Part shown: one piece after another, positions 1-5,862 of the stretch
How the letters are laid out: the number at the start of each line of letters is the position of its first letter
Position numbering within the stretch: position 1 is the stretch's first letter
Assembly: GCA_003537645.1 (NCBI GenBank)
Contig: DPRM01000060.1
Location: forward strand, 31,415-38,898
DNA: 7,484 bases
Source of the DNA: Prolixibacteraceae bacterium
GTDB taxonomy: Bacteria; Bacteroidota; Bacteroidia; Bacteroidales; Prolixibacteraceae
Direction: 5' to 3'
Made by a program: the position numbers and the translations under genes
The notes under the pieces: model-generated
Databases searched by the model: none
Told to the model about the DNA's origin: nothing
Seen by the model: only the letters and a program-made list of their open reading frames with translations

Positions 1-327
1 GATATGCTCGAAACCAGGTTCAGGGGAGAAATAACAGCTAAAAGCATGATGGGCAACATTGGCCGGACAGTGCGGATGCTGGGCCGTTTGGTAGCCATCA
101 AATATGTCCGTACCTCAAGAAATGAAATCATGCATTTTGGTACGTTTACCGATGTACAGGGCGAATTTTTCGATACAGTACACTTTCCTCCATCGCTAAA
201 AAATTATCCTTTCCGGGGCGATGGAATTTATTTGATTTTGGGTAAGGTGGTTGAAGAATTTGGATTTCCGAGCCTCGAAGTGGAAAAAATGGCCAAAATG
301 CCGTTTCTGAAGAATCCGAAAGCATAA
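1..327 (+). CDS. dnaE: DNA polymerase III alpha-type subunit, C-terminal fragment (5' end outside window)
   Basis: The reading frame is open from base 1 and ends at TAA 325-327, so this is the last 108 codons of a longer gene; the ATG at position 4 is internal. The fragment matches the C-terminal OB-fold region of the bacterial DNA polymerase III alpha family (DnaE/DnaE2) as found in Bacteroidota: a stretch reading GRLVAIKYVRT, then MHFGTFTDVQGEFFDTVHFP, then YPFRG and ILGKVVEEFG. In this family the OB region contributes to single-stranded DNA or partner binding, while the polymerase and PHP domains lie upstream and are not visible. Many Bacteroidota carry two alpha-type polymerases; the KYPFRG-type ending fits the shorter, non-replicative paralogue better, but this is from memory of the family and the paralogue cannot be settled from the tail alone. 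No terminator is obvious directly after the stop. Confidence 0.72.
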   Translation, partial: DMLETRFRGEITAKSMMGNIGRTVRMLGRLVAIKYVRTSRNEIMHFGTFTDVQGEFFDTVHFPPSLKNYPFRGDGIYLILGKVVEEFGFPSLEVEKMAKMPFLKNPKA

Positions 328-492
328 TTTGGGTATGTAATTATAGTTTTTATGCATATTTTACTATCCCCGATTCATTTTTCAATCTTTTCTCTTTATT
401 TTGCAGTAAAACCAAAAACTGTAATTTGATCAACTGGCATTTGCGATATTTGCCACACGAACAAATGGGTTTAGCTAAATTTATTCTGATTT
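328..492. other. Intergenic region between dnaE tail and gtrA-like gene
   Basis: This 165-bp AT-rich spacer contains no convincing ORF or RNA gene. Two weak Bacteroidota-type promoter boxes can be seen: TATTTTG at 397-403 with a T-rich stretch (376-381) about 20 nt upstream, and GATATTTG at 445-452 with TTTG at 425-428, a spacing that is too short (16 nt). Either could start the transcript of the following gene. No strong hairpin was found. Confidence 0.3.
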
Positions 493-999
493 ATGGCAAA
501 AGTGGCAAATTACCTAAGATCGATCATCATTCAGATAATTGATTTTTTTTATACCCCTTTTCAGACGATAATTCCACAGGAAACATTCAGATATGCCGCT
601 ACTGGCGGGTTTAATACGATGCTCGATATTTTTCTTTACTTTTTGTGCTACAACTTTGTTCTCGACAAACGACTTATTGATCTGCAAATCGTTTCAATCA
701 GTCCACACATTGCCGCCTTTTTAATTGTATTTCCGATTACTTTCCTCACCGGCTTTCTTTTTGCCCGCTACATCACCTTCACCAATTCCGAGATTCGTGG
801 CCGGATTCAACTGATTCGTTACATGCTGTCTGTTTCAGGTTCTATTTTCCTGAACTATATTTTTCTCAAATTGCTGGTCGAATTTGGAGGTCTTTGGCCA
901 ACGCTTTCGAAAATTATTACAACAGTTATCGTAGTAATTTACAGCTACTTTGTTCAGAAATATTATACCTTTAAAACTACGAAACTGGTTACTTTGTGA
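493..999 (+). CDS. GtrA-family polytopic membrane protein
   Basis: This 168-residue protein is a small integral membrane protein of the GtrA/DPMS1-like family. Family members are thought to take part in moving or presenting polyprenyl-linked sugars across the cytoplasmic membrane for cell-surface polysaccharide modification; the substrate here is unknown. Four hydrophobic segments are visible at about residues 35-57, 70-92, 106-128 and 136-158, the normal GtrA topology. Family signatures include FRYAATGGFNT just before helix 1, FLTGFLFARYITF at helix 2 with its polar exit, RYMLSVSGSIFLNY at helix 3, and the C-terminal YSYFVQKYYTFK. The SPHIAAFLIVFPITF stretch is typical of the Bacteroidota branch. 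Length is normal for the family. The ATG at 493 lacks a clear Shine-Dalgarno sequence, as is usual in this phylum. After the stop there is only a weak AATATT / AATATT hairpin with a T run (1020-1042). No glycosyltransferase lies beside it, so the pathway stays open. Confidence 0.85.
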   Translation: MAKVANYLRSIIIQIIDFFYTPFQTIIPQETFRYAATGGFNTMLDIFLYFLCYNFVLDKRLIDLQIVSISPHIAAFLIVFPITFLTGFLFARYITFTNSEIRGRIQLIRYMLSVSGSIFLNYIFLKLLVEFGGLWPTLSKIITTVIVVIYSYFVQKYYTFKTTKLVTL

Positions 1000-1039
1000 T
1001 TTTGGAAACCTGACCTGTTAATATTTTCGGATAATATTT

Positions 1040-1072
1040 TTTGCCTCCAATACATTCCTTAATTCTATTTTG
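1040..1072 (+). promoter_or_regulatory. Candidate sigma-ABfr-type promoter for the riboswitch transcript
   Basis: A TTTG at 1040-1043 is followed after 22 nt by TATTTTG at 1066-1072, resembling the Bacteroidota -33 TTTG and -7 TAnnTTTG pair, one base short in the -7 box. Transcription would begin near 1078-1082, just before the first riboswitch helix (1088). Position relative to the aptamer is the main support; the boxes themselves are imperfect. Confidence 0.45.
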
Positions 1073-1085
1073 CCTTATATTAGCC

Positions 1086-1292
1086 GCCGAATTGGTGATA
1101 CTTTTTTTTCGAGTATCAAGAGGGAATCCGGTTAAAATCCGGAGCTGTACCCGCAGCTGTAAACTCTGAATATTTTTTGCACCACTTGCCACTGTTCTGA
1201 TTTCATCGGGATGGGAAGGCCGCAAAAATGGAGTGAGCCAGAAGACCTGCCATTCGTGATACAATATTCAAAGCTTTCGGGAGAAAAAGCTT
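1086..1292 (+). ncRNA. Cobalamin (vitamin B12) riboswitch
   Basis: The leader shows the conserved blocks of a class I cobalamin riboswitch in order. A closing helix can form between CGAAT (1088-1092) and ATTCG (1252-1256). TGATAC (1096-1101) pairs with GTATCA (1113-1118). Then come GGGAATCCGG with its partner CCGGA (1139-1143), AGCTG ACCCG CAGCT forming P5 with L5, GCCACTG at 1188-1194, GGGAAGGCCGC at 1213-1223, and the B12 box AGCCAGAAGACCTGCC at 1236-1251. A following hairpin (AAGCTTT 1271-1277 with AAAGCTT 1286-1292) exposes CGGG at 1278-1281, complementary to CCCG in L5 (1150-1153); this matches the known L5-L13 kissing loop, so it is taken as P13. In this family, ligand binding normally lowers expression of the downstream gene, here the DUF4465/T9SS protein. 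Class and ligand preference (adenosyl- versus aquo/methylcobalamin) are not determined. Confidence 0.93.
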
Positions 1293-1343
1293 GGAGTAAC
1301 CAAAAACATCAATCAATCGGTTATTTCAGCAGTTTTGCGTATT

Positions 1344-1376
1344 GTAATTATTTTGAAAACCATTCAAAATTATTAC
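1344..1376 (+). promoter_or_regulatory. Start-codon-proximal hairpin, possible expression platform
   Basis: Bases 1344-1357 pair with 1363-1376: 13 of 14 pairs are Watson-Crick with a single T-T mismatch, and the loop is five bases (AACCA). The stem ends 3 nt before the ATG at 1380, so it covers the whole ribosome-landing region. It has no T run after it and is therefore not a typical intrinsic terminator. It probably restricts translation initiation and may be the output of the upstream riboswitch. A further short helix, GTAACC (1295-1300) with GGTTAT (1319-1324), lies between P13 and this hairpin and could be part of a switching structure. Confidence 0.55.
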
Positions 1377-1379
1377 ATA

Positions 1380-2996
1380 ATGAAACACATCTACATGACG
1401 GCAATAATTGCCACTTTTCTTGCATTAAACACAGTGGCACAGCCGGTTGCCAAGTTTGACGATTTATTTCTTGCTCCGGAAAATTTCTGGAACGGATCGG
1501 ATCAATCCGGAAGTTTTAAAAGTGGCGATATCACTTTCTCCAATTCGTATAACAAAGATTGGGACTACTGGAGTGGTTTTGCCTATTCGAACACGACCGA
1601 TGTTACAACTGCCGGATATGGCAACCAGTATAGTGCAATCGCCGGAAAAGGATATGCCGGAAGCGCCAATTATGCTATCTGCTACCCTTCTCCATCTGTC
1701 GAAGCCAAGTTTAAATCGGCTACAAAAATTAGTGGGTTTTATGTCACAAATTCAACCTACGCTTATTTTTCAATGAAAAACGGAGATCAGTTTTCCAAAA
1801 AATTTGGCGGCGAAAGTGGCAACGATCCCGACTATTTTAAATTGACGATTGAAACACTGAATGAGGCAGGAAAACCAATTGATTCGCTTGATTTCTATCT
1901 TGCCGATTTCCGTTCTGCCGACAATACGAAAGACTATATTTTGAATAAATGGACCTGGGTTGATTTAAGTGATATGCAAGAAGCTCACCAATTGCGTTTT
2001 AGCTTAAGTTCGAGTGATAATAGTTTTGGGTTTATGAATACTCCCGGGTATTTCTGTATGGACGATCTGAACGGAGAAAAGCCATTCAACTATCAACCTG
2101 TGACTTATGCCGGGTTCGAAAATTTTAACATTGGTACGTCGGGTTACTACAATGGAAGCGATGGCAATGGTAGCTTTACAAGTGGTAATTTCAGGTTTTT
2201 AAACGATTTCAATCAATCGTGGAACAGCTGGTCGGGCTTTGCAGTTTCCGAAAAAACCGATGTAACTACACCAAGTTATGAAAATCAATACAGCGCTATT
2301 ACCGGGAAAGGTGTCGCCGGAACTCCTGCTTATGCTGTTGCTTACCCCAATCCGGTTTCTACCATTCTGTTTAAAGACACCATCATTTCAGGATTATATG
2401 TAACAAACAGTACTTACGCATACCTTTCGATGAAAAACGGAGATGCTTTCTCGAAAAAATTTGGTGGCGAAAATGGAAACGACGAAGATTATTTGATCCT
2501 GAATATCGAAGGATTTGATTCAGACGATAAATCGACCGGAAAAGTTGAATTCTTTTTGGCCGATTTTGGATACGATATTAACTCAAACGACTACATTCTG
2601 GATACATGGAAATGGGTAAACCTCACGAAGTTGGGTCGTATTTCCAGACTCGAATTTTCATTACGCTCGTCAGACAACGGTAATTGGGGAATGAATACTC
2701 CCGGCTATTTCTGTATCGATAACCTAAATCACGAGATACCAACTTCAGCAACAGATATCCGCCAATTGCAGGTATCTGTTTATCCAAACCCATTTGAAGA
2801 TCAGCTTATTATTTCAGGAATAAAAGGAAATGCCCGCGTCATTATTTCTGATATTTCAGGAAGGAAAATAAACGAATACGTTAATATCACAAACAATCAG
2901 GCAATTAACGGGTTGGGTAGCCTTAAATCCGGCGTTTATTTCATACAAATCATTGAAGGCAAAAACCAGTTTACAACCAGATTACTGAAGAAATAA
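1380..2996 (+). CDS. B12-riboswitch-controlled secreted protein: tandem DUF4465 repeats plus T9SS sorting domain
   Basis: The product is 538 residues from the ATG at 1380. This start is chosen because it begins a Sec signal peptide (MKHIYMTAIIATFLALNTVA, likely cut near A20-Q21); a TTG at 1335 would add 15 residues ahead of it and lie inside the leader hairpins. Two DUF4465-type repeats follow, about residues 26-233 and 246-452. They share aligned motifs: NGSD, WSGFA, NQYSAI, GKG, YVTNSTYAY, MKNGD, FSKKFGGE, FYLADF/FFLADF, DYIL, SSDN, MNTPGYFC. Residues 460-538 are a T9SS type A sorting domain (VSVYPNPF, ISDISGRKI, LKSGVYFIQI, ending RLLKK). No lipobox cysteine is seen, so the protein should cross the outer membrane by T9SS and be released or anchored at the surface. 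The riboswitch upstream implies repression by cobalamin, so a role in binding or capturing cobamides is the leading inference; the biochemical function is not known from sequence. Confidence 0.9.
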   Translation: MKHIYMTAIIATFLALNTVAQPVAKFDDLFLAPENFWNGSDQSGSFKSGDITFSNSYNKDWDYWSGFAYSNTTDVTTAGYGNQYSAIAGKGYAGSANYAICYPSPSVEAKFKSATKISGFYVTNSTYAYFSMKNGDQFSKKFGGESGNDPDYFKLTIETLNEAGKPIDSLDFYLADFRSADNTKDYILNKWTWVDLSDMQEAHQLRFSLSSSDNSFGFMNTPGYFCMDDLNGEKPFNYQPVTYAGFENFNIGTSGYYNGSDGNGSFTSGNFRFLNDFNQSWNSWSGFAVSEKTDVTTPSYENQYSAITGKGVAGTPAYAVAYPNPVSTILFKDTIISGLYVTNSTYAYLSMKNGDAFSKKFGGENGNDEDYLILNIEGFDSDDKSTGKVEFFLADFGYDINSNDYILDTWKWVNLTKLGRISRLEFSLRSSDNGNWGMNTPGYFCIDNLNHEIPTSATDIRQLQVSVYPNPFEDQLIISGIKGNARVIISDISGRKINEYVNITNNQAINGLGSLKSGVYFIQIIEGKNQFTTRLLKK

Positions 2997-3135
2997 CTGA
3001 AATTGGAAATAAACCAATCTACGTTTCTGATGTTATCCTTAACAATCGAAAAGGAATAAGTGGATACTTTTTATATTATCAGCTTATTTTATTTCTTTGT
3101 ACAATTATTAAAAATTAAAATTAAAACAGAAAGCT
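2997..3135. other. Intergenic region with weak terminator-like structures
   Basis: This 139-bp AT-rich spacer separates the DUF4465 gene from the SlyD gene. A short hairpin (ATTGG 3002-3006 with CCAAT 3014-3018) lies just after the stop. A bulged one (TTATCCTT 3033-3040 with AAGGAATAA 3051-3059) is followed after a few bases by CTTTTTAT (3067-3074), which could act as a weak terminator. No small ORF or RNA gene was recognised. Confidence 0.3.
3068..3099 (+). promoter_or_regulatory. Weak candidate promoter for the SlyD-type gene
   Basis: TTTCTTTG at 3092-3099 matches the -7 consensus TAnnTTTG except for the A at its second position. A T-rich stretch at 3068-3072 sits about 20 nt upstream in place of the -33 TTTG. 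It would give a 5' leader of about 30 nt. The match is poor and the call rests mostly on position. Confidence 0.3.
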
Positions 3136-3732
3136 ATGAAAATAGGTAAAAACAAAATGGTTTCACTGACTTATGATCTTCATTACGATGACGCTGAAGG
3201 AGAATTGATTGAGCAGGCAACCAGCGAGAAACCATTGAGTTTTGTGTTTGGCGCAGGATTAATGCTTCCAAAATTCGAATCGGAACTTGAAGGCTTCGAA
3301 GCTGGCAATCCGTTCCAAATTAGCTTGAATGATGTTGATGCTTACGGAGAACTGGACGAAAATGCAATCGTTGACCTCCCAAAACATCTTTTTATTATTG
3401 AAGGAGAATTTGATAATGAGATTGTTGCTGTTGGTAATACCGTTCCGATGATGAGCACAAGCGGACAACGTTTGAACGGTCTGGTAATGGAAATCACCGA
3501 CGATGTCGTAAAAATGGACTTCAATCATCCACTTGCCGGAGAAAATTTATTCTTTAAAGGTGAAATTTTGGAAGTTAGAGAAGCAACCGACGAAGAAATT
3601 GCTGCTACTTTAGGTGGTGGTGGTTGTGGCTGCGGAAGCGGTGGTTGTGGCGATGGCGGATGCGGAGACGAAGGCTGTGGCGATGGCGGTTGCAGTACCG
3701 AAGGTAACGGTGGCTGCGGATGTGGCTGCTAA
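3136..3732 (+). CDS. slyD: SlyD-type FKBP peptidyl-prolyl cis-trans isomerase with cysteine-rich tail
   Basis: This 198-residue cytoplasmic protein is an FKBP-family prolyl isomerase/chaperone of the SlyD group. The split FKBP domain is seen at about residues 5-75 and 125-152, with the chaperone insert-in-flap domain between them. Diagnostic motifs are PLSFVFGAG (33-41), LPKFESELEG (44-53), DAYGELDE (68-75), LPKHLF, and NHPLAGENLFF beginning at residue 130, then EVREATDEE. Residues 160-198 form a Gly-rich tail with nine cysteines (164, 166, 171, 176, 181, 186, 194, 196, 198), several spaced exactly five residues apart, alternating with Asp/Glu and without any histidine. SlyD tails in proteobacteria bind nickel and other metals through His and Cys; metal binding here is inferred. 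No signal peptide is present. The AGAAAG 5 nt upstream of the ATG may act as a weak ribosome binding site. The gene appears monocistronic, bounded by a strong terminator. Confidence 0.92.
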   Translation: MKIGKNKMVSLTYDLHYDDAEGELIEQATSEKPLSFVFGAGLMLPKFESELEGFEAGNPFQISLNDVDAYGELDENAIVDLPKHLFIIEGEFDNEIVAVGNTVPMMSTSGQRLNGLVMEITDDVVKMDFNHPLAGENLFFKGEILEVREATDEEIAATLGGGGCGCGSGGCGDGGCGDEGCGDGGCSTEGNGGCGCGC

Positions 3733-3760
3733 TCAGCAAATAACACTATCAAATATTTTT

Positions 3761-3801
3761 AAAATGTTGTTTCAGAATTTCGTATTTTGAAACAACATTT
3801 T
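3761..3801 (+). terminator. Strong intrinsic terminator after the SlyD-type gene
   Basis: Bases 3761-3778 pair with 3784-3801 over 18 bp with one G-T wobble, closed by the five-base loop TTCGT, and followed by T-rich sequence (3802-3810). It starts 28 nt after the SlyD-type stop codon and ends 29 nt before the aroC start, so aroC needs its own promoter or readthrough. Confidence 0.88.
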
Positions 3802-3817
3802 TAGTTTTTATAAATCT

Positions 3818-3825
3818 CATATTTG
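3818..3825 (+). promoter_or_regulatory. Candidate -7 box for aroC, implying a leaderless or near-leaderless mRNA
   Basis: CATATTTG matches TAnnTTTG in all but the first base. A T-rich segment near 3797-3802 lies at roughly -33 distance but has no G, and it overlaps the terminator stem. Transcription would start at or within a few bases of the aroC ATG (3831). The space between terminator and ATG is so short that any dedicated promoter must lie about here. Confidence 0.3.
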
Positions 3826-3830
3826 CCAGC

Positions 3831-4904
3831 ATGAACAGCTTTGGACAGATTTTCAGGTTAACTTCTTTTGGAGAATCACACGGAAAGGCAATCGGTGGAA
3901 TTATTGATGGTTGCCCGGCCGGTCTCGAAATCGATATTGACTTCATTCAGAACGAATTGGATCGCCGCAAACCAGGACAGTCAAAAATCACCACTCAACG
4001 CGACGAAAGCGATCAGGTTGAATTTTTATCCGGAGTTTTTGAAGGAAAAACCCAGGGAACACCCATTGGGTTTATTGTTCGGAACAAAGACCAGCATTCG
4101 GCCGATTACAACGATCTGAAAGATGTATTTCGTCCATCGCATGCTGATTATACCTACATACAAAAATACGGAACCCGCGACCACCGAGGCGGAGGTCGTT
4201 CGTCGGCACGCGAAACCATTGCCCGCGTTGTTGCAGGAGCTGTTGCAAAATTACTCCTGAAAAATGCCGGTGTTTCAATTCAGGCTTTTGTTTCGAGAGT
4301 TGGCGAAATTGAACTGGGAAAACCATACAATGAACTTGATTTAAGCCAAACCGAAACAAATATTGTTCGTTGTCCGGATTTGGAAACAGCAGAGCGAATG
4401 ATTGCCCGTATTGAAGAAGCTGGTAGGAATCACGATACTGTAGGCGGAATTGTAACCGGAGTTATTACCGGAGTTCCGGCCGGATGGGGTGAACCTGTTT
4501 TTAACAAACTTCATGCTGATTTGGGCTTTGCAATGCTGGGAATCAATGCAGTAAAAGGTTTTGAGTATGGTTCGGGATTCGAAGGAACACGTTTGTCGGG
4601 CTCGGAACACAACGATGTTTTTATAAAAACTGACAAGGGCGTACGCACAAAAACGAACCATTCAGGAGGAATTCAGGGAGGCATTTCAAACGGCGAAGAT
4701 ATTTATTTCAATGTTGCATTTAAACCCATTGCCACCCTTCTGAAAGAACAAAACACGGTCGATCGTGCTGAAAATGAAGTCGTAATTAATCCAAAAGGCC
4801 GTCACGATCCATGTGTTTTACCGCGTGCTGTTCCGATTGTGGAATCAATGGCGGCCATTGTTTTGGCCGATCATTATTTGCTGAACAGGATAAATCACCT
4901 ATAG
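3831..4904 (+). CDS. aroC: Chorismate synthase
   Basis: The 357-residue product is chorismate synthase (EC 4.2.3.5), the last step of the shikimate pathway: it removes phosphate from 5-enolpyruvylshikimate-3-phosphate to give chorismate, using reduced FMN, in the cytoplasm. Conserved elements are all present: FGESHG (13-18), RRKPGQS (45-51), RPSHADYTY (from 101), RGGGRSSARET (from 119), QGGISNG (282-288) and GRHDPCVLPRAVPIVES (from 323). Length is normal for the family. The ATG at 3831 gives the usual family N-terminus (NSFGQIFRLTSFGESHG). It follows the SlyD terminator by 29 nt and precedes the next gene by only 8 nt, so the two are probably cotranscribed. No other shikimate gene is in the window. 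No missing catalytic residue was noticed. Confidence 0.98.
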   Translation: MNSFGQIFRLTSFGESHGKAIGGIIDGCPAGLEIDIDFIQNELDRRKPGQSKITTQRDESDQVEFLSGVFEGKTQGTPIGFIVRNKDQHSADYNDLKDVFRPSHADYTYIQKYGTRDHRGGGRSSARETIARVVAGAVAKLLLKNAGVSIQAFVSRVGEIELGKPYNELDLSQTETNIVRCPDLETAERMIARIEEAGRNHDTVGGIVTGVITGVPAGWGEPVFNKLHADLGFAMLGINAVKGFEYGSGFEGTRLSGSEHNDVFIKTDKGVRTKTNHSGGIQGGISNGEDIYFNVAFKPIATLLKEQNTVDRAENEVVINPKGRHDPCVLPRAVPIVESMAAIVLADHYLLNRINHL

Positions 4905-4912
4905 GAATACAG

Positions 4913-5710
4913 ATGAAAAAGGTACTATTTACAGGAGTTTTGGCATTTTTATTTCTTCTTTCTGCGTTTCCCCAAAGAAATACAAAGCCAATTATTTCTT
5001 CACTCAATTTCAGCACTAACAACGAATTATGGGAATCGATTGGTAACGGAATTATCAATTTCGAAGCCGATGTAATGTATATCTACGGAAAGCTTTACGT
5101 GACTTCGCTAATGCCTGATAGTGCCAATCACAAAATTCCGACGCTTACAGATGCTTACCTCTATCCTCTTTTCAGTCAATTTAAAAAGAACAACGGCGAA
5201 ATAATTTCAGGTTATCAGGGAGATATCTTCTTGATTTTAAACATTTCCAATCAGCCTGTTCAGGTTTACAAAGAACTGGCCAATGAAATGCGCCCGTTTA
5301 CCGAAATGCTTACTTTCGAGCTCGGCGGAGTAAAACATCCAGGCAAACTTCGCATTCTAATAAAAGACAACAACCAACTCGAAACAATAAACAGCATCAA
5401 ACCAAGCTTTCTGGGCTTGGCGGGTAGTCTGGCAGATATTGAAAAAAAAACCGATTCCGGAAAAATGCCTTTAATTGAAGTTGATTTCACCGAAATTACC
5501 AGCTGGAAAGGAACCGGAAACATTCCTTTTGAGGATTTTCAGAAATTTAAAGATGTGGTTGCTAAAGTGCACGCACAAAACAAAAAGATAAGTTTCCGCA
5601 ATTGCCCCACTTATAAAGCGGTTGCTGATGTAATTCTATCTTCAAAAGCCGATTTTGTGAGCACGCAGGAAGCGATTAAAATGGCGGGGTATTTTGTGGC
5701 CCCAAAATAG
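4913..5710 (+). CDS. Exported GDPD/PLC-like TIM-barrel protein, probably catalytically inactive
   Basis: The product is 265 residues from ATG 4913. That start is chosen because it opens a clear Sec signal peptide (MKKVLFTGVLAFLFLLSAF) and lies 8 nt after the aroC stop; an upstream in-frame ATG at 4811 would sit inside aroC. The mature part resembles the AIM6-like branch of the PI-PLC/glycerophosphodiester phosphodiesterase superfamily: FEADVMYIYGKLYV (50-63), a DAYLYPLF segment, TSWKGTGNIP, and a C-terminal VHAQNKKISFRNCPTYKAVADVILSSKADFVSTQ typical of the last barrel strands. The acidic pair E51 and D53 is kept. The first catalytic histidine motif (normally H-x-HND near the mature N-terminus) is replaced by a segment around SSLNFSTNN, and the second histidine (normally after LYV, as AHD) is replaced by TSLMPDS. 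I infer a pseudoenzyme or a changed activity. It is likely periplasmic or outer-membrane facing. Family assignment is from motif resemblance only. Confidence 0.72.
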   Translation: MKKVLFTGVLAFLFLLSAFPQRNTKPIISSLNFSTNNELWESIGNGIINFEADVMYIYGKLYVTSLMPDSANHKIPTLTDAYLYPLFSQFKKNNGEIISGYQGDIFLILNISNQPVQVYKELANEMRPFTEMLTFELGGVKHPGKLRILIKDNNQLETINSIKPSFLGLAGSLADIEKKTDSGKMPLIEVDFTEITSWKGTGNIPFEDFQKFKDVVAKVHAQNKKISFRNCPTYKAVADVILSSKADFVSTQEAIKMAGYFVAPK

Positions 5711-5862
5711 ATTTTAATGGATATCCGTCATATTACCCAATGTCATATAAGTCATTCAATTGTCATTTAGTCGTCATTAAGTTGCCAGAAAATGACAACA
5801 GAATGACATAAATGACTGCAAAAAACGCCAAATTGGTATTCAAACGGAAAATCATATTGATT
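5711..5862. other. Convergent intergenic region
   Basis: This 152-bp spacer lies between the convergent GDPD-like gene and the ABC ATPase gene. It holds the GTCAT/ATGAC repeat cluster listed separately, plus a run of A (5820-5825) and the palindrome CCAAATTGG (5828-5836). No canonical hairpin plus T-run terminator was found for either direction, so the large inverted repeat is the best candidate for ending both transcripts. Confidence 0.45.
5727..5817. repeat. GTCAT/ATGAC repeat cluster forming a large inverted repeat
   Basis: GTCAT occurs at 5727, 5742, 5751, 5762 and 5773, and its complement ATGAC at 5792, 5803 and 5812: eight units in about 90 bp, mostly 9-11 bp apart. Bases 5741-5768 and 5790-5817 form an imperfect inverted repeat with 23 of 28 positions complementary and a 21-nt spacer; the innermost nine pairs (5760-5768 with 5790-5798) are perfect. 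The RNA from either strand could fold into a long stem. It may be a bidirectional terminator or 3'-end stabiliser, a REP-like mobile repeat, or a set of protein-binding half sites. Confidence 0.7.

Noticed and set aside
1020..1042. Intrinsic terminator for the gtrA-like gene
   Set aside because: The stem is only six A-T pairs with a 7-nt loop; too weak to list alone, and it overlaps the candidate promoter.
989..1264. Minus-strand ORF of 91 codons over the leader
   Set aside because: It lies antisense to the riboswitch, has no recognisable domain, and its composition follows the structured RNA.
1335..1379. TTG-initiated 15-codon extension of the DUF4465 gene
   Set aside because: It would spoil the signal peptide and runs through the leader hairpin; ATG 1380 gives a standard signal sequence.
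1211..1459. Plus-strand ORF of 82 codons starting inside the aptamer
   Set aside because: It overlaps conserved riboswitch blocks and the signal-peptide region of the real gene in another frame, and matches no family.
3613..3729. DNA tandem repeat as a sign of mobile or minisatellite sequence
   Set aside because: The GGT/TGT-rich repetition is explained by the Gly-Cys coding tail of SlyD.
4341..4661. Minus-strand ORF opposite aroC
   Set aside because: It is a shadow of a highly conserved enzyme gene with no family resemblance.
4811..4912. 34-codon N-terminal extension of the GDPD-like protein
   Set aside because: It is inside aroC, and ATG 4913 directly begins a signal peptide.
5727..5817. 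CRISPR-like array
   Set aside because: The repeated unit is only about 5 bp, occurs on both strands, and there are no spacers of constant length or cas genes.
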